Below, piece after piece: positions 8,108 to 17,650 of a stretch of 64,000 nucleotides of DNA. Under the pieces are notes generated by a model. The model worked only from the letters and a program-made list of their open reading frames with translations. It made no database searches and was not told the DNA's origin. Every line of letters begins with the position of its first letter. The first letter of the stretch is position 1. The stretch is taken from assembly GCF_008843165.1 (NCBI RefSeq), contig NZ_CP044427.1:3286001-3350000 (forward strand). Direction: 5' to 3'. The translations under genes and the position numbers were made by a program. The stretch is from Ornithinimicrobium pratense (GTDB taxonomy: Bacteria > Actinomycetota > Actinomycetes > Actinomycetales > Dermatophilaceae).

Positions 8108-9873
8108 CAGCGCAGCCCTTCCTCAGAGCCCGCGACGTTGTCCGGCCGGGCCCGGCCACCGGCCAGGGTGGCACTGTCGTCGACCCCTGCGGCCGCCTCC
8201 TGCGGGGAGGTGACCTTCGGGTCCGGGGTCGGGAAGAGGCCCTCGGGCACGCCCCGGCCGTCCCAGTTGAGCAGGTTGACCCTGCCCCGCTTGGACCCGC
8301 CGGAGACCAGGTTGTCCGCGGTCGCCCGCTCCTGGAGCATCTTGAAGTTCTCCACCGCGACCGGGGTCACCCCGCCTCGCCCGGAGCCCTCGCCGAACGG
8401 ACCGGAGGTCTCCATCAGCTCGTCGTCGTAGTTGCTGACCGGGCAGTCGGTGGCGATCTCCTCCAGGGCGTGCGCCTGCTCGCCGTGGGCCGAGGGGATG
8501 ACGTAGCGGTCCTCGTACTTGGCGATCGCCAGGAGGCGGAACATCTCATACATCGCCTCCTCACTCATGCCCACTGCCTCGGGGATCTCCGCCCGGGGGT
8601 CGCGCCCAAGGTTGATGTCGCGCATGTAGGAGCGCATCGCCGCCAGCTTGCGCAGCACGTCGTTGACCGGGCCCACGTCGCCAGCGGTGAACAGGTTGGC
8701 GAGATACTCCACCGGGATCCGCAGCGCATCGATTGCGGCGAACAGGTTGTCCTTGTCCTCCGCGTCGTAGCCGGTGTCCTTGATGACGTCGACGACCGGG
8801 CTCAGCGGCGGGATGTACCAGACCATCGGCATGGTGCGGTACTCCGGGTGCAGCGGCAGGGCCACCTTGTAGTCCTGGATGAGCTTGAGCACCGGCGACT
8901 TCTTCGCTGCCTCGATCCAGTCACCGGGGATGCCGGCCCGCTCGGCCTCTCTCGCCACGGCCGGGTCGCGCGGGTCCAGGAAGACCGAACGCTGCGCCTC
9001 GTAGAGGCCGTGCTCGTCCTGCACCGAGGCGGCCTCGAGCACCTTGTCCGCGTCGTAGAGCATCAGCCCGATGTAGCGCAGTCGGCCTACGCAGGTCTCG
9101 GCGCACACGGTGGGGATGCCGACCTCGACCCGGGGATAGCAGAAGGTGCACTTCTCAGCCTTGCCGGTCTTGTGGTTGAAGTAGACCTTCTTGTACGGGC
9201 AGCCGGTGACGCACATCCGCCAGCCGCGGCACTGGTCCTGGTCGACCAGCACGATGCCGTCCTCGGCCCGCTTGTAGATCGCGCCGGAGGGGCAGGAGGC
9301 AGCGCAGCTGGGGTTGAGGCAGTGCTCGCAGATGCGCGGCAGGTAGAACATGAAGGTCTCTTCGAACTCGAACTTGACCTTGTCCTCGATGCCCTTGAGC
9401 ATCGGGTCCTTGGCCGCGTGCTCCTGTGAGCCGCCGAGGTCGTCGTCCCAGTTGGCCGACCACTCGATGTTGATCTGCTTGCCGGAGATCAACGAGTGGG
9501 GCTTGGCCACCGGGAAGTTCTCCTGCGCCGGAGCGTTCAGCAACGTCTCGTAGTCGTAGGTCCACGGCTCGTAGTAGTCGTTGATGCTGGGCATCTTGGG
9601 GCTGGAGAAGATGTTGAGCAGCTTGTTCAGCCGGCCCCCGGCCTTGAGCTTCAGCCGGCCGCCCGGCGTCACCTCCCAGCCGCCCTTCCAGACCTCCTGG
9701 TCCTCATACCCGCGCGGGTAACCCATGCCGGGCTTGGTCTCGACGTTGTTGAACCAGACATACTCCGTGCCCTGCCGGTTCGTCCACGCCTGCTTGCAGG
9801 TCACCGAGCAGGTGTGGCACCCGATGCACTTGTCGAGGTTCATCACCATCGCCATCTGGGCCATGACTCGCAT
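8107..9873 (-). CDS. narH: Nitrate reductase beta subunit NarH
   Basis: A 588-residue iron-sulfur electron-transfer subunit linking NarI hemes to NarG. The first ferredoxin motif is C16-x2-C19-x2-C22-x3-C26. Two more sets follow around 183-200 and 216-250, one with the CRGWRMC pattern in which Trp replaces a Cys, characteristic of the [3Fe-4S] cluster. It lacks a signal peptide, consistent with a cytoplasmic face. The C-terminus (about 490-588) is longer and more Gly/Ala-rich than in E. coli. The start is the first of four nearby Met codons; MAQMAMVMNLDKC three codons later is possible. The 82-nt gap from narG holds no obvious signal. Confidence 0.97.
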   Translation of the reverse strand: MRVMAQMAMVMNLDKCIGCHTCSVTCKQAWTNRQGTEYVWFNNVETKPGMGYPRGYEDQEVWKGGWEVTPGGRLKLKAGGRLNKLLNIFSSPKMPSINDYYEPWTYDYETLLNAPAQENFPVAKPHSLISGKQINIEWSANWDDDLGGSQEHAAKDPMLKGIEDKVKFEFEETFMFYLPRICEHCLNPSCAASCPSGAIYKRAEDGIVLVDQDQCRGWRMCVTGCPYKKVYFNHKTGKAEKCTFCYPRVEVGIPTVCAETCVGRLRYIGLMLYDADKVLEAASVQDEHGLYEAQRSVFLDPRDPAVAREAERAGIPGDWIEAAKKSPVLKLIQDYKVALPLHPEYRTMPMVWYIPPLSPVVDVIKDTGYDAEDKDNLFAAIDALRIPVEYLANLFTAGDVGPVNDVLRKLAAMRSYMRDINLGRDPRAEIPEAVGMSEEAMYEMFRLLAIAKYEDRYVIPSAHGEQAHALEEIATDCPVSNYDDELMETSGPFGEGSGRGGVTPVAVENFKMLQERATADNLVSGGSKRGRVNLLNWDGRGVPEGLFPTPDPKVTSPQEAAAGVDDSATLAGGRARPDNVAGSEEGLR

Positions 9874-9955
9874 ATCTACCGCCCCGCTCCTCGTACTCCG
9901 AACCTCACCATGGTCTGCACGTGCGCCGTCCTCACTCGTCCTTCGTCGCGGGGCA

Positions 9956-12900
9956 TCAGTACTCCACCTTCGCCGTGCGCTTGCGGATCATCGTCACTTC
10001 GTCCCGGTTGTTGCCGGTCGGGCCGATGTAGTTGAAGAAGTACGCATGCTGCGCGTAGCCACCGATGATGTGGCTGGGTTTCATCAGGATCCGGGTCAGG
10101 CTGTTGTGGATGCCTCCGCGCTTGCGGTCCGTCTCGGTCAGCGGCACGTCGATCAGCCGGTCCTGGGCATGGTGCATGTAGACGGTGCCCTCCGGCATCC
10201 GGTGGCTGACGATCGCCCGGCAGGCGACCACCCCGTTGCGGTTGACCGCCTCGATCCAGTCGTTGTCCCTGACCCCGATCTTGGCGGCGTCCTGGTCCGA
10301 CATCCAGATCACCTGGCCACCGCGGGAGAGCGAGAGCATGAACAGGTTGTCCTGGTACTCGCTGTGGATCGACCACTTGTTGTGCGGGGTCAGGTAACGG
10401 ACCGAGACGCCCAGCTCGTTCTGCTCACCCGGTGAGCTCTCCCCGAACAGGGTCTTCATGTTCAGCGGCGGCCGGTAGGTCGGCAGCGCCTCGCCCATCC
10501 CGAGCATCCAGTCGTGGTCCAGGTAGAACTGCTGGCGCCCGGTCAGGGTGTGGAAGGGTTTGGAGCGCTCGATGTTGATGGTGAACGGGCTGTACCGCCG
10601 TCCGCCGGACTCGCTGCCGGACCACTCCGGGGAGGTGATGACCGGCACGGGAGCGGCCTGGGTGTCGGCGAAGGTGATCTGCTTGCCCTCGTGCTCGGAG
10701 GACAGGTCGTGCAGCTGGGTGCCGGTGCGCTCCTCCAGGTACTTGAAACCCTGGGTGGCCAGGTGCCCGTTGCTCACCGCCGACAGGTGCATGATCGCGT
10801 CGGCGAACTGGATGTCGGTCTCCAGCTTGGGCTGGCCGTCGGCGGCACCGCCCCGGACCACACCGTTGCGGCGGGCCAGGATGTCGATCTCCCGGCTCAC
10901 CTCATACTTCACGCCCTTGGTCAGCATGCCGACGTTCTTCAGCAGCGGACCGATCGCGGTCATCTTGTCGTAGATGGCGGTGTAGTCCCGCTCGATCTCC
11001 GCGATCACCGGGAGAGTCTTGCCCGGTATGGCGTCCACCTCCCCGGTCTTCCAGTCCCGGACCCGGCCGTGGACGGTCGCCATCGCCTCGGGGGTGTCGT
11101 GCCACAGCGGCTTGGTCACCACGTCCTTGCGGGTGCCGAGGTGGTCCACCGCCAGCTCGGAGAACCGCTTGGCGATCGCCTTCCACGCCTCCCAGTCGGT
11201 CTTGGACTGCCACGGCGGTGAGATCGCCGGGTTGAAGGAGTGGATGAACGGGTGCATGTCGGTGGTGTTGAGGTCGTGCTTCTCATACCAGGTCGCCGCC
11301 GGCAGCACCACGTCGGAGAACAGGGTGGAGCTGGTCATCCGGAAGTCGAGGGTGAGCAGCAGGTCCAGCTTGCCCTCGACCGCCCGCTCCGGCCAGGCCA
11401 CACCCTTGGGCCGCAGCTCCGGCGGCGCCTCGGTGGCCCTGACCGCGTTGTCGGCGCCGAGCAGGTGCTTGAGGAAGTACTCGTTGCCCTTGGCGCTGGA
11501 GCCGAACAGGTTGGCCCGCCACAGGGACAGGATCCGCGGGTAGTTCTCCGGGTTCTCCGGGTCCTCGACCGCGAACTGCAGCCTGCCCTCCTTTAGCTGG
11601 GAGGCCACATACTCCCCGGCGCCCATCCCGGCCGCGGCCGCGTCGTCGGCGAGGTCCAGCGAGGAGCGGTCGAACTGCGGGTAGGACGGGGTCCAGCCCA
11701 GCCGCACCGACTGGGCGAGCAGGTCCATCGTGGTCTGGCCAGCGAAGACACCGGTGCTGCCGTTGATGGCGTCGGCGTCGAAGGTGTCGTAGCGGTACTG
11801 GGAGGTGTGGACGTACCAGTACGCGGTCTGGTTCATGTGCCGCGGCGGGCGGGCCCAGTCCAGCGCGAAAGCCAGGTGCTGGAAGCCCATGATCGGGCGG
11901 ATCTTCTCCTGCCCGACGTAGTGCGCCCAGCCGCCGCCGTTACGGCCCTGGCAGCCGGTGATCGTGGTGAGCACCAGCATGGCCCGGTAGACCTGGTCGG
12001 AGTGGTACCAGTGGTTGGTGCCGGCCCCCATCAGGATCATGCCGCGCCCGGTGGTGTCGATGGCGTTCTGCGCCCACTCCCGGCCGATCCGGATGATCTG
12101 CTCGGCCGGAGCCCCGCAGATCTCGGCCGCCCAGGCGGGGGTAGCGGGCACAGAGGGGTCCTCATACCCGGTGGGCCAGTGGCCCGGCAGACCGTCCCGG
12201 GCCACGCCGTAGTGCGCGAGCATCAGGTCCAGCACGGTGGTGACGAGGTGCTGGCCGACCCGGCGGACCGGGACACCGCGTCGCTCGGTGCGCAGGTGCC
12301 CCTCGACGTTGTCGAAGCGGGGCAGCGTGACCTCCACGGCTTCGCCGCTCTCGCCATAGAGGGTCAGCGCGGGGTCGATGCCGTCCAGCTCCAGGTTCCA
12401 TCGGCCGGCTCCCTCGTCGCCGTAGCGGTGGCCGATCGAGCCGTTGGGGATCGCGACGTCGTTGACCGCGCGGTCCAGGACCGCGGGCTTCCACAGCGCG
12501 TTCTCGCTCTGCTGCTCGGGGTACTGCTCGTCGAGGTCACCGGCGGTGAGGAACTTGCTGGGCTGGTAGGAGCCGTCCTCCTGCTGGACCAGGGTGACCA
12601 GGTAGGGCAGGTCGGTGAACCGCTTGTTGTAGTCGGTGAAGAAGTCGACCTGCTGGTCGACGAAGAACTCCTTGAGCACCACGTGGCCCATGCCCATCGC
12701 CAGCGCCCCGTCGGTGCCAGGGTCGGAGGCGACCCACTCGTCCGCGAACTTGACGTTGTCGGCGTAGTCGGGGGAGACCGCGATGACCTTCTGGCCGCGG
12801 TATCGGGCCTCGACCATCCAGTGCGCGTCCGGCGTGCGGGTCAGGGGGACGTTGGAGCCCCACATGATGAGGTAGCCGGCGTCCCACCAGTCGCCGGACT

Positions 12901-13660
12901 CGGGGACGTCGGTCTGGTCGCCGAACATCTGCGGGGAGGCGTTGGGCAGGTCGGCGTACCAGTCGTAGAAGGAGAGCATCGGGGCGCCGATGAGCTCGTG
13001 GAAGCGGGCGCCGGAGGCGTAGGACACCGGGGACATGGCCGGGATCGGGGAGAAGCCGGCAATCCGGTCGGGGCCGTGGCGCTTGACCGTGTAGACGTGC
13101 GCGGCCGCGATCAACTCCACGACCTCCTCCCAGGAGGAGCGGACCAGCCCACCCTTGCCGCGAGCGCTCTTGTAGGCCAGAGCTTTTTCCTCGTCCTGGA
13201 CGATCGAGGCCCAGGCGATGACCGGGTCGCCGTACTGCTGACGGGCCTCGCGGAACATCTCCAGCAGGATGCCGCGGACGTAGGGGTAGCGGACGCGGGT
13301 CGGGCTGTAGGTGTACCAGGAGAAGGCGGCACCGCGGGGGCAGCCGCGGGGTTCGTACTCGGGCCGGTCGGCACCGGCGGAGGGATAGTCGGTCTGCTGC
13401 GCCTCCCAGGTGATGATCCCGTCCTTGACGTAGACCTTCCAGCTGCAGGAGCCGGTGCAGTTGACGCCGTGCGTGGAGCGGACCACCTTGTCGTGGCTCC
13501 ACCGGTCCCGGTAGAAGGCATCTCCAGACCGACCGCCGGTGACGTGCACGGACCGCTGGTCCTCGGACACCTCCCCCCGGGTGAAGAAGCGGCTGGTGCT
13601 GACCAGTGCCTGGCTCAGCGGGCCGTCCAGCCCGGCAGGCGTGGTGGTGCCCTGGCTCAT
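9956..13660 (-). CDS. narG: Nitrate reductase catalytic alpha subunit NarG
   Basis: A 1234-residue molybdopterin oxidoreductase that reduces nitrate to nitrite. Near the N-terminus, HGVNCTGSCSW and a later CPRGAAFSWY supply the His and Cys ligands of the FS0 [4Fe-4S] cluster. WYADLPNASPQMFG carries the Asp that binds molybdenum in NarG, which distinguishes it from periplasmic Cys enzymes. WGSNVPLTRTPDAH is also typical. No twin-arginine leader, as expected for a cytoplasmic-facing NarG. ATG at 13660 is preceded by AGGAGA, 8 nt away, and overlaps the stop of the regulator gene (ATGA). Length is normal. Confidence 0.98.
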   Translation of the reverse strand: MSQGTTTPAGLDGPLSQALVSTSRFFTRGEVSEDQRSVHVTGGRSGDAFYRDRWSHDKVVRSTHGVNCTGSCSWKVYVKDGIITWEAQQTDYPSAGADRPEYEPRGCPRGAAFSWYTYSPTRVRYPYVRGILLEMFREARQQYGDPVIAWASIVQDEEKALAYKSARGKGGLVRSSWEEVVELIAAAHVYTVKRHGPDRIAGFSPIPAMSPVSYASGARFHELIGAPMLSFYDWYADLPNASPQMFGDQTDVPESGDWWDAGYLIMWGSNVPLTRTPDAHWMVEARYRGQKVIAVSPDYADNVKFADEWVASDPGTDGALAMGMGHVVLKEFFVDQQVDFFTDYNKRFTDLPYLVTLVQQEDGSYQPSKFLTAGDLDEQYPEQQSENALWKPAVLDRAVNDVAIPNGSIGHRYGDEGAGRWNLELDGIDPALTLYGESGEAVEVTLPRFDNVEGHLRTERRGVPVRRVGQHLVTTVLDLMLAHYGVARDGLPGHWPTGYEDPSVPATPAWAAEICGAPAEQIIRIGREWAQNAIDTTGRGMILMGAGTNHWYHSDQVYRAMLVLTTITGCQGRNGGGWAHYVGQEKIRPIMGFQHLAFALDWARPPRHMNQTAYWYVHTSQYRYDTFDADAINGSTGVFAGQTTMDLLAQSVRLGWTPSYPQFDRSSLDLADDAAAAGMGAGEYVASQLKEGRLQFAVEDPENPENYPRILSLWRANLFGSSAKGNEYFLKHLLGADNAVRATEAPPELRPKGVAWPERAVEGKLDLLLTLDFRMTSSTLFSDVVLPAATWYEKHDLNTTDMHPFIHSFNPAISPPWQSKTDWEAWKAIAKRFSELAVDHLGTRKDVVTKPLWHDTPEAMATVHGRVRDWKTGEVDAIPGKTLPVIAEIERDYTAIYDKMTAIGPLLKNVGMLTKGVKYEVSREIDILARRNGVVRGGAADGQPKLETDIQFADAIMHLSAVSNGHLATQGFKYLEERTGTQLHDLSSEHEGKQITFADTQAAPVPVITSPEWSGSESGGRRYSPFTINIERSKPFHTLTGRQQFYLDHDWMLGMGEALPTYRPPLNMKTLFGESSPGEQNELGVSVRYLTPHNKWSIHSEYQDNLFMLSLSRGGQVIWMSDQDAAKIGVRDNDWIEAVNRNGVVACRAIVSHRMPEGTVYMHHAQDRLIDVPLTETDRKRGGIHNSLTRILMKPSHIIGGYAQHAYFFNYIGPTGNNRDEVTMIRKRTAKVEY

Positions 13661-14550
13661 GAGGTGCTCTCCTGATCGGTGGGTGACGTGCCGGTTGCCG
13701 GCGGGTCGGTGGCGGGCGGGTCCGGGGGCTGCGGGTCGGTAGTGGGCGGGTCGGTGGCGGGCTGCTCGGGCATGAGCAGCCCCTCGACGTCGACGGGGCC
13801 ACCGTCGCGGAAGACCACCGCGTGACAGGTCCGGGGCCCGACGAAGGGGCGCAGGCTGACCTCGGCCTGCTCCTCCCCCGCCACCTCCAGGGCCCCGCGG
13901 AGCAGACCGCGGTGCACCCCGCAGACCACGGCCGGGCGGACGCGAGCCAGCTCCAGGAAGGGGCAGTCCCGCAGAGTCAAGGTGGCCTCTCCTTCGGCGC
14001 CCTCCACGCTGAGATCGGGGGTATAACCCCATTCGGACAGCAGGTCCACCACCTGCCCCAGCTTGCCGACCCACTCGCCGGCGGTCGCCGCGGGCCGCTC
14101 CGGCCCGGTTCGACCCCGGTCGGCCAGGCGCTGGCGGGCCCACTCCGCGCCGGCCTCCTCCGGAGACAGATGCGCCACCGACTCCGGGTCGAGCGCCTCG
14201 GCGAGAAGGGCCGCCAGCACCTGGTAAGGCCCCTCGGCCTGGGGCGACTCCGGCGGCGTCAACTCTCCGTCGACGACGACGTACTTCTTCTTCGGACGGC
14301 CCGCTCCCCCGCCGCGGACGAAGTGCGCCTCGAGCAGACCGGCGGCGACCAGTTGGTCGAGATGGAACCGGACCGTGGTGCTGTGCAGGCTCAGGACCTG
14401 ACCCAGCTCGGCTGCCGTCAGGCCGCTGGTGCGGGTCGGTCGGCCCTCGACCGCCAGCCGGGGCAGGCCGGCCAGGGTATCCACGATCCGCCGACGCACG
14501 GCTGAGGCCAGCAGCGCTGCTCCCTCGCGTGGCGTCTCGGCGGCGTTCAC
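13657..14550 (-). CDS. ArsR/SufR-like regulator with Cys cluster, first gene of nar operon
   Basis: A 297-residue protein starting at GTG 14550 after GAGGAG. Residues 15-95 form a winged helix (LTAAELGQVLSLHSTTVRFHLDQLVAAGLLE, then a wing with GRPKKKY). The C-terminal half has DCPFLELARVRPAVVCGVHRGLL, giving C196, C210 and H213, and a further C242. This Cys/His spacing recalls the Fe-S cluster-binding region of SufR-type repressors and of regulators near actinobacterial nar genes, such as ArnR of Corynebacterium in function. It is therefore likely to sense oxygen, NO or redox state through a cluster and control nar; this is inference. The last 37 residues are a Pro/Thr/Asp-rich low-complexity tail. 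The stop overlaps narG. Confidence 0.82.
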   Translation of the reverse strand: MNAAETPREGAALLASAVRRRIVDTLAGLPRLAVEGRPTRTSGLTAAELGQVLSLHSTTVRFHLDQLVAAGLLEAHFVRGGGAGRPKKKYVVVDGELTPPESPQAEGPYQVLAALLAEALDPESVAHLSPEEAGAEWARQRLADRGRTGPERPAATAGEWVGKLGQVVDLLSEWGYTPDLSVEGAEGEATLTLRDCPFLELARVRPAVVCGVHRGLLRGALEVAGEEQAEVSLRPFVGPRTCHAVVFRDGGPVDVEGLLMPEQPATDPPTTDPQPPDPPATDPPATGTSPTDQESTS

Positions 14551-14583
14551 GGCGACTCCTCATTTAGCGGATTGCGACGCCTT

Positions 14584-14612
14584 ATCTAAACCCATCCTGT
14601 GGTCAGATGCAA
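14584..14612 (-). promoter_or_regulatory. Predicted promoter of the regulator-narGHJI operon
   Basis: On the minus strand a -35 box TTGCAT (14612-14607) and -10 box TTAGAT (14589-14584) are separated by exactly 17 nt, ending 34 bases before the GTG start at 14550. Around the -10, TTTAG and CTAAA form an inverted repeat across about 28 bp, a candidate operator for autoregulation. Boxes fit the housekeeping consensus moderately well. Confidence 0.5.
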
Positions 14613-14678
14613 GAAGGCCACAACGTGCCGACCCACCTCGAACACCCCCCGCGTCGCGCGCTCCCACCTGCAGAAATA

Positions 14679-14696
14679 CGCTACATTGCCGTAGCG
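14679..14696. promoter_or_regulatory. Perfect inverted repeat between nar operon and narK
   Basis: CGCTAC (14679-14684) and GTAGCG (14691-14696) are exact complements around a 6-nt AT-richer centre. It is the most symmetric site in the divergent nar/narK control region and about 110 bp upstream of narK, so it is a candidate binding site for the Cys-containing regulator or another anaerobic factor. Confidence 0.4.
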
Positions 14697-14804
14697 GAAT
14701 TGGCCGCGAGCGACCGGGTGGCGGAGGGGTCCGACAAGGTGTAGTATACGGCTGTTTGAAATGAGTCTCTCCGTCAAATGTCCTTTTCAACCCCTAGGAG
14801 CGGG

Positions 14805-16202
14805 ATGAGCAGCGCCCCGACCGGTAGCCAGACGCGTACGGACTCGCACGCCAGTCGCGTCATGTGGATCTCCACCACCGCCTTCACCCTCATGTTCGCG
14901 GTCTGGCTGATGTTCGGCATCCTCGGCAAGCCCATCCAGGAGGAGTTCGGGCTCACCGACACCCAACTGTCGTGGATCGCCGCGGTGGCCGTGCTCAACG
15001 GCTCGATCTGGCGCCTCCCCGCCGGGATGATCACCGACCGGATCGGCGGGCGCAAGATGATGACCGCGATCCTGGCGGTCAGCGCGGTCCCCGCCTTCCT
15101 GGTCAGCCAGGCCCAGAGCTACGGGATGCTGCTGGTGCTGGCCTTCCTCGTCGGCTTCGCCGGCAACTCCTTCTCGGTCGGCATCGCCTGGAATGCCGCC
15201 TGGACGCCCCGCGAGCGCCAGGGCTTCGCCCTCGGCCTGTTCGGCGCCGGCAACGTGGGCGCCTCGGTCACCAAGTTCATCGGCCCGCCGATCATCGCCG
15301 CGACCGCGGGCTCCACCGTCATCCTGGGTCTGCAGGGCGGGTGGCGCCTCATCCCGGTCGTGTATGCCGTGCTGCTGCTCGTCATGGCGGCGATCACCTG
15401 GTTCGGCACCCCGTCCCAGGACCAGATGCCCGGCTCCTCCCGGACGATCGGGCAGATGATGACGCCCCTGCGCCAGGTGCGGGTGTGGCGGTTCAGCCTG
15501 TACTACGTCGCGGTCTTCGGTGCCTACGTGGCGCTGGCCGCCTGGATGCCCATCTACTACATCAACAACTTCGGGGTCTCGCTGACGACCGCTGGCCTGC
15601 TGACCGCGGTCTTCATCTTCCCCGCCTCCTTGCTGCGTCCGGTGGGCGGCTGGTTCACCGACCGGTGGGGCGCCCGCAAGGCGATGTACGGGACCTTCGT
15701 GGTGATGCTGATCACCTCCGGCATCCTGATGATGCCCAACGGACACATCGTCATCGACCACGCCGACGGCCGGGCCACCGAGCACCTGGGCTACGCCATG
15801 CACATCGTGCCGTTCACCATCCTGCTCTTCCTCCTCGGCTGCGCGATGGGCGTGGGCAAGGCCGCGGTCTTCAAGCACATCCCCGAGTACTTCCCCGACA
15901 ACGTCGGACCGGTCGGCGGCCTGGTCGGCATGCTCGGCGGGCTGGGTGGCTTCTTCCTACCGCCGCTGTTCGCCTACACCGAGGAATGGTCCGGCTTCCC
16001 GACCTCCACCTTCTTCGTCCTCTTTCTCCTCACTGCCGTCTGCCTGCTGTGGATGCACCTGACCGTGGTCCGGATGCTGCACGAGCAGTCCCCCCAGCTG
16101 TCCGACAAGCTCGAGCCCTCAGACGGCCAGCAGCACCTAGACCGCACCTTCAGCGGAACCCCTGACCAGACCGACAGCCGCCTTCAGGAGGCACAGCGAT
16201 GA
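14805..16202 (+). CDS. narK: Nitrate/nitrite MFS transporter, NarK1-like
   Basis: A 465-residue, 12-helix major facilitator of the nitrate/nitrite porter family. Signature stretches are SWIAAVAVLNGSIWRLPAG, GFAGNSFSVGIAWNAAWTP (nitrate signature in helix 5) and GMLGGLGGFFLPP (helix 11). ATG 14805 follows TAGGAG; an upstream in-frame ATG at 14778 has no ribosome site. A C-terminal hydrophilic tail of about 40 residues is present. Together with the next gene it resembles NarK1-NarK2 pairs, in which one is a proton/nitrate symporter and the other a nitrate/nitrite antiporter. It overlaps the next gene by 4 nt. Confidence 0.95.
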   Translation: MSSAPTGSQTRTDSHASRVMWISTTAFTLMFAVWLMFGILGKPIQEEFGLTDTQLSWIAAVAVLNGSIWRLPAGMITDRIGGRKMMTAILAVSAVPAFLVSQAQSYGMLLVLAFLVGFAGNSFSVGIAWNAAWTPRERQGFALGLFGAGNVGASVTKFIGPPIIAATAGSTVILGLQGGWRLIPVVYAVLLLVMAAITWFGTPSQDQMPGSSRTIGQMMTPLRQVRVWRFSLYYVAVFGAYVALAAWMPIYYINNFGVSLTTAGLLTAVFIFPASLLRPVGGWFTDRWGARKAMYGTFVVMLITSGILMMPNGHIVIDHADGRATEHLGYAMHIVPFTILLFLLGCAMGVGKAAVFKHIPEYFPDNVGPVGGLVGMLGGLGGFFLPPLFAYTEEWSGFPTSTFFVLFLLTAVCLLWMHLTVVRMLHEQSPQLSDKLEPSDGQQHLDRTFSGTPDQTDSRLQEAQR

Positions 16203-17599
16203 GTACCCCCGCGACCGAACGCCGCACCGGCGGTGAGTGGCTGCAGAACTGGGACCCCGAGAACGAGGAGACCTGGGACAGCGGCCGGGCCTGGTCCACC
16301 CTGTGGATCACCACGTTCACCCTGACCCTGTGCTTTATCACCTGGTTCCTGCCCAGTGCCATCGTGCCCCGCCTCAACGCCCTCGGCTATGAGTTCACCC
16401 AGGGCCAGCTGTACTGGATGGCCGCGATGCCCGGCCTGGCGGCGGGCCTGCTGCGGATCGTGTGGATGGTGCTGCCCCCCGTCCTGGGCACCCGCAAGAT
16501 GGTGGCGATCACCACCTTCCTGCTGGTCTTCCCCCTGCTGGGCTGGGGCGTGCGCGTGCAGGAGCCGACCGCCCCGTACTGGGAGCTGATGGTCCTGGCC
16601 TTCCTCGCCGGTATCGGCGGAGGTGCCTTCTCCGGCTTCATGCCCTCCACGTCCTACTTCTTCCCCAAGCGGATGCAGGGGACGGCGCTGGGCCTGCAGG
16701 CGGGCCTGGGCAACTTCGGGGTCTCCCTGGTCCAGCTGCTCACCCCCTGGCTCATTGGCTTCGGGATGTTGGGCTTCCTGGGCAACAGCCAGAGCATGGA
16801 GATGGCCGGCCAGGCCAACCAGGAGGTCTGGTACCAGAACGCGGCCTTCTTCTGGATCCCGTTCTGCCTCATCGGCGCCGCCCTGGCCTGGTGGATGCTG
16901 AAGTCGGTGCCGATCAAGGCCAACATCAGGCAGCAGTTCGACATCTTCAGCAACGTCGACACCTGGCTGATGACCCTGCTCTACATCATGACCTTCGGCA
17001 CCTTCTCCGGCCTGTCCGCCCAGTTCGGCCTGCTCATGCAGAACCTCTACGGCTCAGGCAACCCCGACATCGTCCAGGGCACCGGGCCCGAGGCCCAGAT
17101 GCTCATCGAGGGCTACGCGGTGCCCAACGCCCTCGCGCTGGTCTTCCTCGGCCCCCTGGTCGGGGCGGGCGCCCGCGTGCTCTTCTCGCCACTCACCGAC
17201 CGGATGGGTGGAGCGATCTGGACGCTCATCTCCGGGCTGGGCCTCATCGGCTCGATCGCCTTCACGATGACCGCCCTGGTGCCGGACACCTCCTCGGCCT
17301 CGGCCCTGGACGCCGGTTTCGACCGCTTCCTGTGGGGGATGCTGGCGATCTTCCTCTTCGCCGGGATCGGCAACGCCTCGACGTTCAAGCAGATGCCGAT
17401 GATCTTCGAGCGTCGCCAGGCCGGTGGCGTGATCGGCTGGACCGCGGCCATCGCGGCCTTCGGACCGTTCCTCTTCGGGATCGGGCTGACCCTGATGAGC
17501 CCGACCACCTTCTATGCCATCGGCATCGCCTTCGCCGTGATGTGCGTGATCATCACCTGGGTGCGCTACGCCCGTCCTGGCGCTCCGAAGCCGGGCTGA
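16199..17599 (+). CDS. narK: Nitrate/nitrite MFS transporter, NarK2-like
   Basis: A 466-residue second NarK, translationally coupled (ATGA) to the first. It has the N-terminal WLQNWDPENEETWDSGRA segment typical of NarK2/NarU proteins, GLAAGLLRIVWM in helix 2, GGGAFSGFMPSTSYFFPK in helix 5 and IGNASTFKQMPMIFERRQAG near helix 10. Twelve hydrophobic segments are visible. The probable role is nitrate import coupled to nitrite export, feeding cytoplasmic NarG. It is divergent in sequence from its neighbour, so the pair is not a recent duplication. Confidence 0.95.
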   Translation: MSTPATERRTGGEWLQNWDPENEETWDSGRAWSTLWITTFTLTLCFITWFLPSAIVPRLNALGYEFTQGQLYWMAAMPGLAAGLLRIVWMVLPPVLGTRKMVAITTFLLVFPLLGWGVRVQEPTAPYWELMVLAFLAGIGGGAFSGFMPSTSYFFPKRMQGTALGLQAGLGNFGVSLVQLLTPWLIGFGMLGFLGNSQSMEMAGQANQEVWYQNAAFFWIPFCLIGAALAWWMLKSVPIKANIRQQFDIFSNVDTWLMTLLYIMTFGTFSGLSAQFGLLMQNLYGSGNPDIVQGTGPEAQMLIEGYAVPNALALVFLGPLVGAGARVLFSPLTDRMGGAIWTLISGLGLIGSIAFTMTALVPDTSSASALDAGFDRFLWGMLAIFLFAGIGNASTFKQMPMIFERRQAGGVIGWTAAIAAFGPFLFGIGLTLMSPTTFYAIGIAFAVMCVIITWVRYARPGAPKPG

Positions 17600-17650
17600 A
17601 CCGCCACCCACCCACCGTCCCGCCCCGTGCGTGAGAACTAGGAGACCGAC

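Noticed and set aside
9956..14563. A 1535-residue NarG
   Set aside because: The extra 301 residues come from reading the regulator gene in another frame. The NarG start is at 13660 with a good ribosome site and matches the family N-terminus.
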